From positions 1-43,586 of the forward strand of contig JARUKZ010000034.1 in assembly GCA_029688955.1 (NCBI GenBank): 43,586 nucleotides of DNA. The letters are read 5' to 3'. Source of the DNA: Chitinispirillales bacterium ANBcel5 (GTDB lineage Bacteria; Fibrobacterota; Chitinivibrionia; Chitinivibrionales; Chitinispirillaceae). Each line of letters starts with the position of its first letter. Within the stretch, counting starts at the first letter, position 1. Below, piece by piece: positions 1 through 9,441 of the stretch. The notes beneath the pieces are model-generated. The model searched no databases, was not told the origin of the DNA, and saw nothing but the letters and a program-made list of their open reading frames with translations. Position numbers and translations under genes: made by a program.

Positions 1-204
1 CAGAAGCCTAAATGAGTAAGAATAGTTCTATAGGTAACATAAACAATACTAACACATTAGGGTGTGTCACCAGAATGGCTCATTTAGTACTCTAATGCGA
101 CCTTTCTGGTCAGCTGATTGCCTATTCAGTACTCTTGATGGAGCTTTCGGACTACAAGGACTACCTATTCAGAACCCATTCGTTCCCCTCTGAGCGTTGG
201 CACC
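1..204. other. Intergenic, no gene recognised
   Basis: I see no convincing reading frame or RNA gene here. The stretch precedes the first palindromic repeat unit and may be the decayed edge of a neighbouring gene outside the window. Confidence 0.5.
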
Positions 205-899
205 AGGGGCATTATAATCCTTTTTTATACGAATGTAACCTTGGGGTTTTTCCTGCGCACCAAAGGTGCACAATTCTATAGCCAGGGGCAACGCCCCTGG
301 TGACGGTAAAGATAAATATCTAGCCCCGAAGGGGCGCCACTCAAATAAGGCGTCGGGCATTTTCCCTGCAAAATCAGGGGCATTATAATCCTTTTTTATA
401 CGAATGTAACCTTGGGGTTTTTCCTGCGCACCAAAGGTGCACAATTCTATAGCCAGGGGCAACGCCCCTGGTGACGGTAAAGATAATCATCTAGCCCCGA
501 AGGGGCGCGACTCAATTTTCATTCCTGCGTACCAAACAAAATAATTCTTCAATAATAAGGCGTCGGGCATTTTCCCTGCAAAATCAGGGGCATTATAACC
601 CTTTTTTATACGAATGTTAACCTTGGGGTTTTTCCTGCGCACCAAAGGTGCACAATTCTATAGCCAGGGGCAACGCCCCTGGTGACAGTAAAAATAATTA
701 TCTAGCCCCGAAGGGGCGCCACTCAAATAAGGCGTCGGGCATTTTTCCTGCAAAATCAGGGGCATTATAACCCTTTTTTATACGAATGTTAACCTTGGGG
801 TTTTTCCTGCGCACCAAAGGTGCACAATTCTATAGCCAGGGGCAACGCCCCTGGTGACAGTAAAGATAATCATCTAGCCCCGAAGGGGCGCGACTCAAT
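205..899. repeat. Four tandem REP-like palindromic units (family A)
   Basis: A unit beginning AGGGGCATTATAA(T/C)CC occurs at 205, 376, 586 and 758, so the periods are 171, 210 and 172 bp; the second unit carries about 39 extra bases. Each unit holds three short hairpins: GCACC-AAA-GGTGC, CCAGGGGC-AAC-GCCCCTGG and GCCCC-GAA-GGGGC. The copies are nearly identical, which suggests recent amplification. The last unit runs into the stop codon of the adjacent RAYT gene, which ends at 895. Hairpin-bearing units next to a Y1 transposase are typical of REP/BIME arrays. Confidence 0.9.
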
Positions 900-1341
900 C
901 CCAAACATATTTTTCATCATATTCAATTTTGTATAGTTCCAAAAACTTTCTGTACTCTTGCTGAAATGTAACAACTTTATGATGTTCCTTCTGAATCTGT
1001 ATGTATCGAATTAATTTCTCAATTTGTGATTCTCCGATTGAAAAAGCACCGTACCCGCTCTGCCAGGAAAAAATTGGAACCCCCACGTTTTTCATCCATT
1101 TTGAGGTTGATTTTTTTACCTCTTCCATAAGATCACACAACGCTACGGTTCGTGAATGGCAGCAAAGTATATGAACGTGATCAGCGGCACCACCAGTTTG
1201 TAATGAAGGGCATTTCAGGTTGCTTAAAATTGCTGTTATATAGGCGTACAATCGTGGTTGGAGATCATCGTTTATCAATGGTGTTCGGTTTTTAGTGCTG
1301 AATACAAGGTGAAGCAGGATACGTGATAATGATTGGGGCAT
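895..1341 (-). CDS. REP-associated tyrosine transposase (RAYT, IS200-like Y1 family)
   Basis: This 148-residue protein matches the Y1 HUH transposase fold (Transposase_17, PF01797). The metal-binding HUH pair is His55 and His57 in DHVHIL, and the likely catalytic tyrosine is Tyr113 in RYIQIQKEHH. Enzymes of this family nick single-stranded DNA at the foot of small hairpins. Single-copy domesticated members lie within the REP palindromes they process, as here: four units lie beyond the stop codon and inverted copies of the same hairpins lie upstream of the start. No IS200/IS605 ends or TnpB gene are visible, so RAYT is preferred over a complete insertion sequence. It shares the C-terminal YVWD ending with the second RAYT at 27506-27961, but the two are clearly divergent. 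Confidence 0.85.
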   Translation of the reverse strand: MPQSLSRILLHLVFSTKNRTPLINDDLQPRLYAYITAILSNLKCPSLQTGGAADHVHILCCHSRTVALCDLMEEVKKSTSKWMKNVGVPIFSWQSGYGAFSIGESQIEKLIRYIQIQKEHHKVVTFQQEYRKFLELYKIEYDEKYVWD

Positions 1342-1360
1342 AAATACGATCCTTTGTTGC

Positions 1361-1439
1361 GCCCCTTTGGGGCTTCAAAATTATTCCTTTTTGGTCCAGG
1401 GGCGCTGCCCCTGGCTATAGAATAACGCCCCTTTGGGGC
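1361..1439. repeat. REP-like hairpins upstream of RAYT, inverted relative to the main array
   Basis: Three hairpins lie here: GCCCC-TTT-GGGGC at 1361-1373, CCAGGGGC-GCT-GCCCCTGG at 1396-1414, and GCCCC-TTT-GGGGC at 1427-1439. The CTATAGAAT after the middle hairpin is the reverse complement of the ATTCTATAG before the same hairpin in the array at 205-899, so the RAYT gene is bracketed by inverted copies. The stretch may also serve as a terminator for the hydrolase gene that ends at 1445. Confidence 0.75.
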
Positions 1440-1444
1440 TCATT

Positions 1445-2158
1445 TTAATCTGTATCAGCCATCTCACTAAGCACTCCCGCTGTGCCCTCAGGATCTAAAA
1501 GGTGAAGATCATGTTCGGTGGCAATCTCACGGTACAGCCAACCCTCGCTCTTTGCTTTCCTGGCAAACGGAATCAAAAAGCCTGCTTCAGATTGGGTGCA
1601 GTGAACAAACCCATGTTGCACTCGATCGACATCACCGCTGAGGTGTATCGGTTCTGTGTTTGTGTTTAGTGGCTGTGGACGCATGCGCTTTATGTAGTTC
1701 TCCCGAACGCTCTCCGGAATTACTCCTTCAGGGGGATAGACTACCGATGGGTAGGGTATCATCTTACCATCCAACTCTTTTGCGGACCGCATTAGTGTTT
1801 CTGCTACTTCCGGTGGAACAAGATCTATGAGGCGATCACCATCCCGGGGAAAAAAAGCATCGATATAAGTTAACAGTTTTACCTTTTCAGGTATGCGGTC
1901 TGCCACCCCGGTAATGACCATGCCACTGTAACTGTGTCCACACAGTATAACATCACTGAGCATTTCGAACTGAAACAGTGCCAGTATATCCTCGATATGA
2001 TCTGACAAACCGATATCGGTACCGATGTGGGACCGTTCACCCAAACCGGTAAGGGTAGGGGTGAAAACCTCATGACCCCGCTGTCTGAGCAGCCCGGCAA
2101 CAGGTGTCCATTCCCATCCACCACCCCAACCACCGTGGACTATCACAAATGTAGCCAA
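1445..2158 (-). CDS. Alpha/beta-fold hydrolase
   Basis: The protein belongs to the alpha/beta hydrolase superfamily (PF12697 type). Visible are the oxyanion-region motif HGGWGG near the N-terminus, the nucleophile elbow GHSYSG with Ser76, and a C-terminal histidine region (EHDLHLL) that would complete the triad. I chose the TTG start at 2158 because AGGAGG lies five bases upstream and because the family normally begins at the VIVHGG strand. A longer frame to 2254 would add 32 residues with no family similarity. Length is 237 residues, normal for the esterase/salicylate-esterase-like group. The substrate cannot be read from the sequence. The gene stands alone, diverging from pflB. Confidence 0.8.
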   Translation of the reverse strand: MATFVIVHGGWGGGWEWTPVAGLLRQRGHEVFTPTLTGLGERSHIGTDIGLSDHIEDILALFQFEMLSDVILCGHSYSGMVITGVADRIPEKVKLLTYIDAFFPRDGDRLIDLVPPEVAETLMRSAKELDGKMIPYPSVVYPPEGVIPESVRENYIKRMRPQPLNTNTEPIHLSGDVDRVQHGFVHCTQSEAGFLIPFARKAKSEGWLYREIATEHDLHLLDPEGTAGVLSEMADTD

Positions 2159-2500
2159 AGAGAGCCTCCTTAAAAGTACAATCTTGATTACTGAACTATG
2201 CCCACCTTTATGCAAAAAGTGAGCCATGATTTGGAGCTTTCTGCATATAACCAATTTTCATTGCAATCATTTTCCCCTGCTGTTTCGTTCCTCCTTCTAC
2301 TTTGCCGCTATTTGTTCTTTAATCACCCCCTCAGCCTTCCTGCTTAGATGATGGCACCGATATCTCCTTCTTTTTTTTCCACTTAATCCGGCATTTTTAT
2401 TGCAAAAGATACATCTGTTAGCCAAAACCGGGTTAAGCTTTCGGCTGGAAAATCGGATAGTGCTTTGCCTGTGGTTGTGCTAAGCAGTATATTATTCTTA
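2159..2500. other. Divergent intergenic region, hydrolase / pflB
   Basis: There is no gene here. The region holds the divergent promoters of the hydrolase and the pfl operon. I see no clear sigma-70 pair. Confidence 0.5.
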
Positions 2501-2519
2501 GAAGATGATAATCATTATC
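2501..2519. promoter_or_regulatory. Candidate Fur box upstream of pflB
   Basis: The 19-mer GAAGATGATAATCATTATC matches the classical Fur consensus GATAATGATAATCATTATC at 17 of 19 positions, with mismatches at positions 3 and 4. It lies about 95 bp upstream of the pflB start. A small hairpin, CCCCG...CGGGG at 2526-2544, follows it. An FNR half-site reading is weaker, because only one TTGAT-like half is present on the reverse strand. Confidence 0.6.
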
Positions 2520-2613
2520 AATAAACCCCGGTCTCTTATCGGGGCAAAAAAAGAGGCTACAACTAAAGCTTCTACTATCGGATCTGGCTGACAGAAAAGC
2601 AAGGATGGTAAAG

Positions 2614-4875
2614 ATGAACAATCGTAATCAACCAGGAAAAGAGCAGGAAGTACTTCGCAAACCATTCAGGCCAGGCAACTGGAATAAGGAGATCGACCTT
2701 CGGGACTTTATCCAGCGCAACTACACCCCTTATACCGGTGATGATACTTTTCTCAAGGGGCCAACCGGGCGGACCAAAGCAGTCTGGCAAAAGACGACAG
2801 TTTTGCTCTCCCAGGAGCTCAAAAGAGGCGGCATGTATGATCTTGATGTTAAAACGATCTCCACAATTGTCAGCCATAATCCAGGATATATCGATAAGGA
2901 TAATGAGCTGATTGTTGGCGTGCAGACCGATGCGCCGCTTAGACGGGCGATCATGCCCTATGGTGGTATCAGAATGGTTGAAAAGGCCGCCCAAGCCTAT
3001 GGCTACAAACTGGACCCCACAGTAAAAGAGATTTTCCAGCAGTATCGCAAAACTCATAATGACGCGGTTTTTGACGCCTACACCAGTGAAATGAAAGCTG
3101 CAAGAAATGCGGGTATTATTACCGGGCTTCCCGATGCCTATGGACGGGGGAGAATAATTGGCGACTACAGGCGGGTCCCGCTCTATGGAGTAGACCGACT
3201 CATTGAGGATAAGCAGGAGCAGCTCGAGTCCCTTGAACTGGATTTAATGGAAGAAAATACCATAAGGGCCAGGGAAGAGATCTCTGAACAGATCAGAGCA
3301 TTAAAAGAGCTTATTGAGATGGCTAAAAGTTATGGTTATGATATAACCCGGCCCGCACAATCGGCCAAAGAAGCGGTGCAGTGGCTTTATTTTGCCTATC
3401 TTGGTGCAGTGAAGGAACAAAATGGTGCTGCCATGAGCATCGGGCGTATCAGTACGTTTCTTGATATCTATATGGAAAGGGATATCCAGGCGGGGGTACT
3501 AAGCGAAAAAGAGGCGCAGGAACTTATCGATGATCTGGTGATAAAGCTTCGTTTGGTCAGATACCTGCGTACACCCGATTATAATGAACTCTTTTCCGGT
3601 GATCCGACCTGGGTGACCGAAGTGATCGGTGGTACCGGAATGGATGGGCGGACACTGGTTACCCGAACCAGTTTTCGAATCCTGCAGACCCTTTTCAATC
3701 TTGGACCGGCACCGGAGCCAAACCTGACAGTGCTGTGGTCAAAAGACCTGCCGCAGGGTTTTAAGGATTTCTGTGCAAAAGTCTCTATAAAAACAAGTTC
3801 CATTCAATACGAAAATGATGATCTCATGCGTCGGTACTGGGGTGATGATTACGGTATTGCCTGTTGTGTTTCAGCCATGCGAATAGGTAAACAGATGCAA
3901 TTCTTTGGTGCCAGATGTAACCTGGGTAAAGCGCTTCTTTACGCGATCAATGGGGGCCGGGATGAGATGAGAGGCATACAGGTGGGGCCGCGTTTTGAAC
4001 CGATTCTCAGTGAATATCTGGATTATGATGAGGTGATGAGTAAGTTTGATGCTTATCTGGAGTGGCTTTCACTGCTGTATATCAACACACTAAATGTTAT
4101 CCACGCTATGCATGATAAATACGCCTATGAACGTATTCAGTTTGCGCTCCATGACCGGGACATATTCAGGACCATGGCTTGTGGAATCGCCGGATTATCC
4201 GTTGTCGCTGATTCTCTCTCGGCAATGAAACACTCTAAAGTTAAGGTGATCCGTGATGAATCCGGGATGGCTGTCGATTTTGAAGTAGAGGGAGAGTATC
4301 CAAAGTTTGGCAATAACGATGACAGAGCGGATCAGATAGCGGTTGATCTTATTGAGCGGTTTATGAAAAAGCTATACAAACGTACTACGTATCGTAACTC
4401 CAAACCAACCCTTTCTGTGCTTACTATCACATCCAATGTTGTGTATGGAAAGAAAACGGGGAGCACTCCTGATGGCAGAAAAGGTGGTGAACCATTTGCC
4501 CCCGGTGCAAATCCCATGCATGGCCGTGATTCAAAGGGAGCTTTGGCATCACTGGCGTCTGTGGCGAAACTTCCGTATGCCTATGCTCAGGATGGTATCT
4601 CCTATACCTTTTCCATTGAGCCGGCATCACTTGCCAAATCCGAATCCGATCAGATAAAAAATTTGCGATCATTGCTCGATGGATATTTCGCGCAGATGGG
4701 GCATCATATAAATGTCAATGTTCTTGACCGGGCCATGCTGCTGGACGCAATCGATCATCCGGAAAAATACCCTCAGCTTACGGTAAGGGTTTCGGGATAC
4801 GCGGTAAATTTCACCAAGCTTACCCGGGAACAGCAGCTTGATGTTATTAACAGGACTTTTCATGCTAAGTTTTAG
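2614..4875 (+). CDS. pflB: Pyruvate formate-lyase
   Basis: This glycyl-radical enzyme converts pyruvate and CoA to acetyl-CoA and formate in the cytoplasm under anoxia. The catalytic cysteine pair is Cys417-Cys418 (IACCVSAM). The glycyl radical site is Gly728 in [10 protein letters not shown], close to the C-terminus. The length of 753 residues is typical of true PFL rather than of glycerol dehydratase or benzylsuccinate synthase relatives. The ATG at 2614 is preferred because AAGG at 2601-2604 is nine bases upstream; the ATG at 2605 would abut that site. The activating enzyme gene follows after 20 bp, so the two form an operon. A Fur-box-like site lies upstream. Confidence 0.97.
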   Translation: MNNRNQPGKEQEVLRKPFRPGNWNKEIDLRDFIQRNYTPYTGDDTFLKGPTGRTKAVWQKTTVLLSQELKRGGMYDLDVKTISTIVSHNPGYIDKDNELIVGVQTDAPLRRAIMPYGGIRMVEKAAQAYGYKLDPTVKEIFQQYRKTHNDAVFDAYTSEMKAARNAGIITGLPDAYGRGRIIGDYRRVPLYGVDRLIEDKQEQLESLELDLMEENTIRAREEISEQIRALKELIEMAKSYGYDITRPAQSAKEAVQWLYFAYLGAVKEQNGAAMSIGRISTFLDIYMERDIQAGVLSEKEAQELIDDLVIKLRLVRYLRTPDYNELFSGDPTWVTEVIGGTGMDGRTLVTRTSFRILQTLFNLGPAPEPNLTVLWSKDLPQGFKDFCAKVSIKTSSIQYENDDLMRRYWGDDYGIACCVSAMRIGKQMQFFGARCNLGKALLYAINGGRDEMRGIQVGPRFEPILSEYLDYDEVMSKFDAYLEWLSLLYINTLNVIHAMHDKYAYERIQFALHDRDIFRTMACGIAGLSVVADSLSAMKHSKVKVIRDESGMAVDFEVEGEYPKFGNNDDRADQIAVDLIERFMKKLYKRTTYRNSKPTLSVLTITSNVVYGKKTGSTPDGRKGGEPFAPGANPMHGRDSKGALASLASVAKLPYAYAQDGISYTFSIEPASLAKSESDQIKNLRSLLDGYFAQMGHHINVNVLDRAMLLDAIDHPEKYPQLTVRVSGYAVNFTKLTREQQLDVINRTFHAKF

Positions 4876-4895
4876 CCACAGAGGTGTCGGTAAAG

Positions 4896-5645
4896 ATGAC
4901 TTCACCTATAGCAAGAGTTGGTACTATTCACTCGATCGAGACCTTTGGAACTGTAGACGGGCCGGGGATACGGTATACCATTTTTTTTCAGGGCTGTCCT
5001 CTGCGGTGCAGGTATTGCCATAACCGGGATACCTGGAATACCGAAGGGGGGCGGCAGGTAACAATTGATGAGCTTCTGGAGGAGATAGAGCAGTACCGGC
5101 CATTTCTGGAATCTTCAGGGGGCGGGGTTACCGCTACCGGTGGTGAACCCCTTCTGCAGGCTGAGTTTTTGTGTGAGTTATTTAGTGAACTAAAGGCCAG
5201 GGAAATCCATACAGCACTGGACACTTCTGGTTTTACAGCGATCACTCCTGTTGTCAGGCAGCTTCTTGAGGTAACAGATCTGGTGTTACTGGATATCAAA
5301 CATATAGATGAAGAGAAACACAAAAAGTTGACTTGTGTTTCCAATGGATGGATTTTGGAGTTTGCGCAGTATCTTTCGCGGAACAATAAAACGATGTGGA
5401 TCAGGCACGTTGTTCTGGAAGGGTATTTTGAAGACGATCAGAGCGATCACCGTCTGGCTGAATTCGTTAGAAAACTATCCAATGTGGAGAGAGTTGAGCT
5501 TTTGCCGTATCATTCAATGGGGGCTTTTAAATGGGAAGCGCTGGGTCTTGAATATCCTCTGGAGGGAATCGAACCGCCCTCTGCGGAGAAGATGGAGGCG
5601 GTTGTTGAGATATTCAGGGCTCATGGTATTGAGGTTACGGTTTAG
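4896..5645 (+). CDS. pflA: Pyruvate formate-lyase activating enzyme (radical SAM)
   Basis: This radical SAM enzyme installs the glycyl radical on PflB. The CX3CX2C cluster motif is Cys34, Cys38 and Cys41 (CPLRCRYCHN). It is followed by the GGE-type motif (ATGGEPLLQ) and by conserved family blocks such as LDTSGF and LLDIKH. The length of 249 residues matches the short PflA class without an added ferredoxin domain. I chose the ATG at 4896, preceded by AGAGG; a GTG at 4884 in the same frame is possible. It is the second gene of pflBA, and a bidirectional hairpin follows it. Confidence 0.96.
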   Translation: MTSPIARVGTIHSIETFGTVDGPGIRYTIFFQGCPLRCRYCHNRDTWNTEGGRQVTIDELLEEIEQYRPFLESSGGGVTATGGEPLLQAEFLCELFSELKAREIHTALDTSGFTAITPVVRQLLEVTDLVLLDIKHIDEEKHKKLTCVSNGWILEFAQYLSRNNKTMWIRHVVLEGYFEDDQSDHRLAEFVRKLSNVERVELLPYHSMGAFKWEALGLEYPLEGIEPPSAEKMEAVVEIFRAHGIEVTV

Positions 5646-5721
5646 AAAATGCTGTTTTAATTGAGTAAGACCTGTTCGGACAGCACTATTACCCGTAGGT
5701 TGTAAAAATACATATATTGAC

Positions 5722-5745
5722 TAGCCCCTTGCCTCGCAGGGGCTA
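5722..5745. terminator. Convergent terminator between pflA and the minus-strand gene
   Basis: An 8-bp perfect stem, TAGCCCCT...AGGGGCTA, with an 8-nt loop sits between convergent genes. T-rich sequence lies on the plus-strand side and AT-rich sequence on the other, so it could serve both directions. Confidence 0.65.
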
Positions 5746-5757
5746 TCTGTTTGAGTT

Positions 5758-7932
5758 TCACTCACACCCGCCCGGTGGACACGGCGCCGGCACAAATGTA
5801 GAATGCCCGTTGTCCATGCGAGAATAGAGCGAAGACCCTTCACCCTTTGGGACCTCCCCTTCGCAGATGCTACCGCAGGTGGCGCTGAAGGCAGCACTGT
5901 TGTTTTCGGTTACAGAGAACATCCGAAAGTCTCCCCGTTCATACGCCATAAATGAGTTATGATAGAGTGTTCCATTATCATCTATGGCATAGAGGTAATC
6001 GGCTGTATAGCCGTCTGAATGCGTAATGCGCAGGAAGGTGTTGTTGACTGTAAACCATTCGCCGTTGGCAAGCATTACGCTGCTTGATCGTTGATTGACG
6101 GTGAACCTGAATTCATCAGGGTCTATGTCTTTTCTGTAGTGGTGTACTCCTCCGGCGCTGCTGTTGTCCTGGAACCATCCATGGTCTGGTCCGTCGAGTA
6201 GCCGTGGGTCTTGCTCTCTGGCCGACTCCGGAATGTTGATCATGTCCACCATTCTATAGTTATCACCGGCAGAAGCTGCTAATTGGGCTCCGCTCTGCAG
6301 ATCGGATATGGAAGGTTTTTCGTAATAATCGGTGGACTCTTTTACTATTCTTCCTATGTAGCCGCGGCTTCCGAAACCGAAGCCCTGATCGGAAATAAGA
6401 GAAGCCTGAGTTTCATCAAGAAAGATATAGGCAAAATGTACACTGGATCCTGAATTGGGAACAAACACAAACGCAATGTTATTTGAAGTAAACCACTGAC
6501 CGTTAGTGGTGCCTAATCGTGCGGTTCCGTCCTCCCAAACCCTTAGATCAAAACTACCTATGGCTATTGAACCTACCGTCCAGTGTGCATCGCTGCCGGT
6601 TACCCAGCGTGGATCGCGGTAAGAATTCACCGGTTCGTCCCCCATCTGCGGAGCGCTAAGTTCGCATGGTGGAACCATCTCCGGCGGGTAGTTCATCTCA
6701 GCCGAGACAGCCAAACGCAACGCGGGACCTGCACCTTCAATTGAGCGGATCAGGCGTCCTGTAATATTGTCGACTGTTCCCTGGGCATCACGTCGTGTTT
6801 TTTGAGTGTGCTGCCCGCTGGCCGGCCCTACGGGATCTGTTCCTCCTGAATGCGTGGAATTCCAACTGTTATATGCCCATTCTTCACCGACACCTATTCT
6901 GTCCATTCTGCTCAGGTGATTTTTTGCCGCGTACTCCCATTCTGCCTCTGTAGTCATGCGATACCGACGACCTGTTAACTGGCTTAACCGGCAGGCAAAT
7001 TCCATGGCATCGTACCAGGTCATACCTGTGTGGGAGTCCTCAGGACGGCCGAAACCCGAAGGGCTTTGTTCCATTACTGCTTCCCACAGACCCCTTGTCA
7101 CCTCGGTTTTACCAATGAAATAGCTGCTGACTGTCACACCCGAAACGGGGTCTGTATCGGGTGGGCAGTTATCGCTTTCGCATCCTATAGTAAATGTGCC
7201 GCCAGGGATGAAGAGCATCTCAAAAGATTCACCGTTTACAGTTTCCGTGAAATCGTCCAACTCAACTGCTATTGCTTCCAGTGTGATATCAATGTCTTCC
7301 AGGATATAGCCGCTCAGAGGATAGCGTTTCGTGGCGTATCCGAAAGCGGCAACGACCAGTGTATCTACAAAATCAGACTGGACTGCTGCTGATCTATGAA
7401 GCTCAGAAGTTCTAACTGTACTGGTTTTGCTGTAGCTGGTAAGATCAAACCCCCTCTGATTCGCTGTTACATATCTGAATACACTCCTGTTGCCATCATG
7501 GAGCACAGAAACAACATAAACACCTGAACCAAGCCTGTTCATCGGTAATGCTACTCTGTTTAACCCTGGGTTTAGCTGCCCGGAAGTATATTCATACACC
7601 TTTCTTCCGGACATGGAATAAACCGATAATCCGATATCAGACGGTGTTGTAAGGTTAACATCTACACCATTACCTTTAAGCGCGGCATAGGGGGTAGAAG
7701 GCTGTATACGATTTTTGGTAATTGAGGTAGTCTCAGGGGTAAGTACAAACTGGCCATCAGAGTTGGTGAAGGTAGTTATGCTCTGATCGCTTTGAAGCTT
7801 CACTTCTGCATTTTCTACCGGGTTACCCGATTTATCAACTACACTACCTGCCAGGCTAACTTCACCGGCACTAAGTGATGAGTAAAGAAAGGTAACCAGC
7901 ATGATAACTGAACAGAATGATTTTTTAGTCAT
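5758..7932 (-). CDS. Secreted multidomain protein: carboxypeptidase-regulatory-like, T9SS-like module, FGE-sulfatase-like domain, duplicated C-terminal module
   Basis: The ATG at 7932 is preceded by GAGGGA ten bases upstream and begins a 724-residue protein with a Sec signal peptide (MTKKSF..., cleavage near SLSAG). Next come a carboxypeptidase-regulatory-like beta sandwich (about 24-75), a module resembling type IX secretion tails or the FlgD Ig fold (about 100-160: LSVYSMSGRKVYEY...GSGVYVVSVLHDG), and an FGE-sulfatase-like domain (about 230-410, GGTFTIGCESDN, FIGKTEVTRGLWEAVM, YRMTTEAEWEYAA). The usual GLYDMxGNVWEW block and the catalytic cysteines of true formylglycine-generating enzyme are missing, so enzymatic activity is doubtful. 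The C-terminal third holds two related modules with TNGQWFTSNN and ANGEWFTVNN. Role unknown; probably an exported surface or binding protein. Confidence 0.75.
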   Translation of the reverse strand: MTKKSFCSVIMLVTFLYSSLSAGEVSLAGSVVDKSGNPVENAEVKLQSDQSITTFTNSDGQFVLTPETTSITKNRIQPSTPYAALKGNGVDVNLTTPSDIGLSVYSMSGRKVYEYTSGQLNPGLNRVALPMNRLGSGVYVVSVLHDGNRSVFRYVTANQRGFDLTSYSKTSTVRTSELHRSAAVQSDFVDTLVVAAFGYATKRYPLSGYILEDIDITLEAIAVELDDFTETVNGESFEMLFIPGGTFTIGCESDNCPPDTDPVSGVTVSSYFIGKTEVTRGLWEAVMEQSPSGFGRPEDSHTGMTWYDAMEFACRLSQLTGRRYRMTTEAEWEYAAKNHLSRMDRIGVGEEWAYNSWNSTHSGGTDPVGPASGQHTQKTRRDAQGTVDNITGRLIRSIEGAGPALRLAVSAEMNYPPEMVPPCELSAPQMGDEPVNSYRDPRWVTGSDAHWTVGSIAIGSFDLRVWEDGTARLGTTNGQWFTSNNIAFVFVPNSGSSVHFAYIFLDETQASLISDQGFGFGSRGYIGRIVKESTDYYEKPSISDLQSGAQLAASAGDNYRMVDMINIPESAREQDPRLLDGPDHGWFQDNSSAGGVHHYRKDIDPDEFRFTVNQRSSSVMLANGEWFTVNNTFLRITHSDGYTADYLYAIDDNGTLYHNSFMAYERGDFRMFSVTENNSAAFSATCGSICEGEVPKGEGSSLYSRMDNGHSTFVPAPCPPGGCE

Positions 7933-8626
7933 GATCGATGACTCCCTCAATTAAGTAAGTGTTGTCTTTTCAAAGCAAAGCAGGGCAGTAAATTTGGTTG
8001 ATTGCAAGAGCGCGTGTTATCCCATTATTCAGTATTGATAGTACCAGGTTTTGTTTCTGATTATTTTTTAATACTCATTATTTAGGGATAGTACTGCTCC
8101 AAATGGCTCCACCAATAGTCCCTTCAAAAATTGTAATATAAAGGAAAGGGTTTAAAAAAACACTGCATATTTGGCAGAGCAGGATGATTCTGTTGAATAG
8201 AGTATCAACAAACCTGGGTTTGGATAACTACTTTTTTCTTCAGTATTGACGTTTATGCTCTGATTATGGAGACTATGGCCTACTACGCAGTAGCAATGCT
8301 ACTGAGGCTTAGATTTCAGGATTCTATTACTCATAATACTGTTTAGCCCTATAGTGGATAAGCTTACCTTTGCATGATCGAATCTATAAACGACATTTCA
8401 TTAAGAATTGGCTCGACCACTTGGTAAAAACAGCATTGAAACGAACTGTTACCCACAACTAAATCCTTTTGCTTTGTTTTCAGCTTTATTTAATCCACAA
8501 CCTCACTTCTTGGAAAAACTGTAATTTGTGCGAATTGATTGCAATTTTGCTCCTAAGCGAGCTGGTGGGGAGATAGTGCCTCCCTGGAAACTGTACCGGA
8601 CACAGGCTCGGTCATAAAAACTTTAC
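7933..8626. other. Long intergenic region, no gene recognised
   Basis: About 700 bp lie between divergent genes without a convincing reading frame. One perfect hairpin, CAGTAGC-AAT-GCTACTG, sits at 8288-8304, with no T-run after it. The rest looks like decayed or regulatory DNA. Confidence 0.45.
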
Positions 8627-8648
8627 AATACTATTTTAAAGTAGTATT
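8627..8648. promoter_or_regulatory. Near-perfect 22-bp palindrome upstream of the membrane protein gene
   Basis: The sequence AATACTA-(8 nt)-TAGTATT is symmetrical apart from one pair and ends 46 bp before the start codon at 8695. It is a plausible operator, but no regulator is known. Confidence 0.35.
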
Positions 8649-8694
8649 TTGCTAAAAGTATAAATTATGCCTGAAGTGTTTAACTGGGAGAGAT

Positions 8695-9441
8695 ATGATT
8701 GAACATGACGAATTGTTAACAGAAACACCGATAAGCTTTGGCTGGAAAACTACCATGGCCAACAAGCTGTTTTTTATGATATTTTCAATTGTAATATTGG
8801 CTCTGATCATTTTACAATTCTTTTTAGAGTCGATACGTATACCTTTTTATCCAGGAATAAACCAAAATGCGGTGAATTTTATTTTTAATTATGCTACTGC
8901 ATTTTATATCTATAGTACAATCCATTTAGGCTCCTTGAGTATCGGTCTGAAGTTTATTGAAGATAAACCTGTCAGTCTCTTTTCAGATTTATTTGTCTCA
9001 ATCCAAACAATAGTTATAAACTTTATTGCAACAATATTTTTTACGTTTATAATTAGTGTGCCAATAGCAATAGCAACCGCAATCGCAATTTATAACACCG
9101 AGGCTTTGTTTCTATTTTTATTGGCAATCATAGCTTCGTTTATACTAGCATTAAAATACCAGTTTTATCCTTACGTGATTGTTGATCTTGGCGTAAATCC
9201 GATTCAAGCACTGAAGATATCAAGCATAATAACAAAGAATAATAAGTTGGAAGTATTTTTACTACATTTAATTCTGGTCTTTGTAAATATAATCGGGCTA
9301 CTGTGTTTTGGTATAGGTTTGCTTTTCACAATACCTATATCAGTTCTTTCGTGTTCTTACCAATATGCTCAGTTGAGAGGTGTCGCAATAGGTAAAGTAG
9401 ACAGTTATAATGAACCATTGAATGCTGAAGGACAAGTTTAA
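8695..9441 (+). CDS. Multi-pass integral membrane protein, unknown function
   Basis: This 248-residue protein has about six hydrophobic segments: roughly 27-45, 63-85, 100-120, 122-155, 185-205 and 205-225. The block PYVIVDLGVNPIQALKISS followed by two hydrophobic helices resembles the C-terminal half of DUF975/YciC-like and GDPD-associated membrane proteins, in which a conserved 'always one more charged residue, then VDxGxxPxxAL' motif precedes the last helix pair. The similarity is from memory of the family pattern and is only suggestive. The start is supported by GGGAGA just upstream. Base composition is more AT-rich than in the neighbouring genes. No operon partner is present. Confidence 0.65.
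   Translation: MIEHDELLTETPISFGWKTTMANKLFFMIFSIVILALIILQFFLESIRIPFYPGINQNAVNFIFNYATAFYIYSTIHLGSLSIGLKFIEDKPVSLFSDLFVSIQTIVINFIATIFFTFIISVPIAIATAIAIYNTEALFLFLLAIIASFILALKYQFYPYVIVDLGVNPIQALKISSIITKNNKLEVFLLHLILVFVNIIGLLCFGIGLLFTIPISVLSCSYQYAQLRGVAIGKVDSYNEPLNAEGQV

Noticed and set aside
169..462. Minus-strand 97-codon frame with a duplicated peptide
   Set aside because: It is a translation of two palindromic repeat units; the duplication comes from the DNA repeat.
2526..2544. Rho-independent terminator CCCCG...CGGGG before pflB
   Set aside because: The run next to it is A on the plus strand, and no upstream gene on that strand needs terminating.
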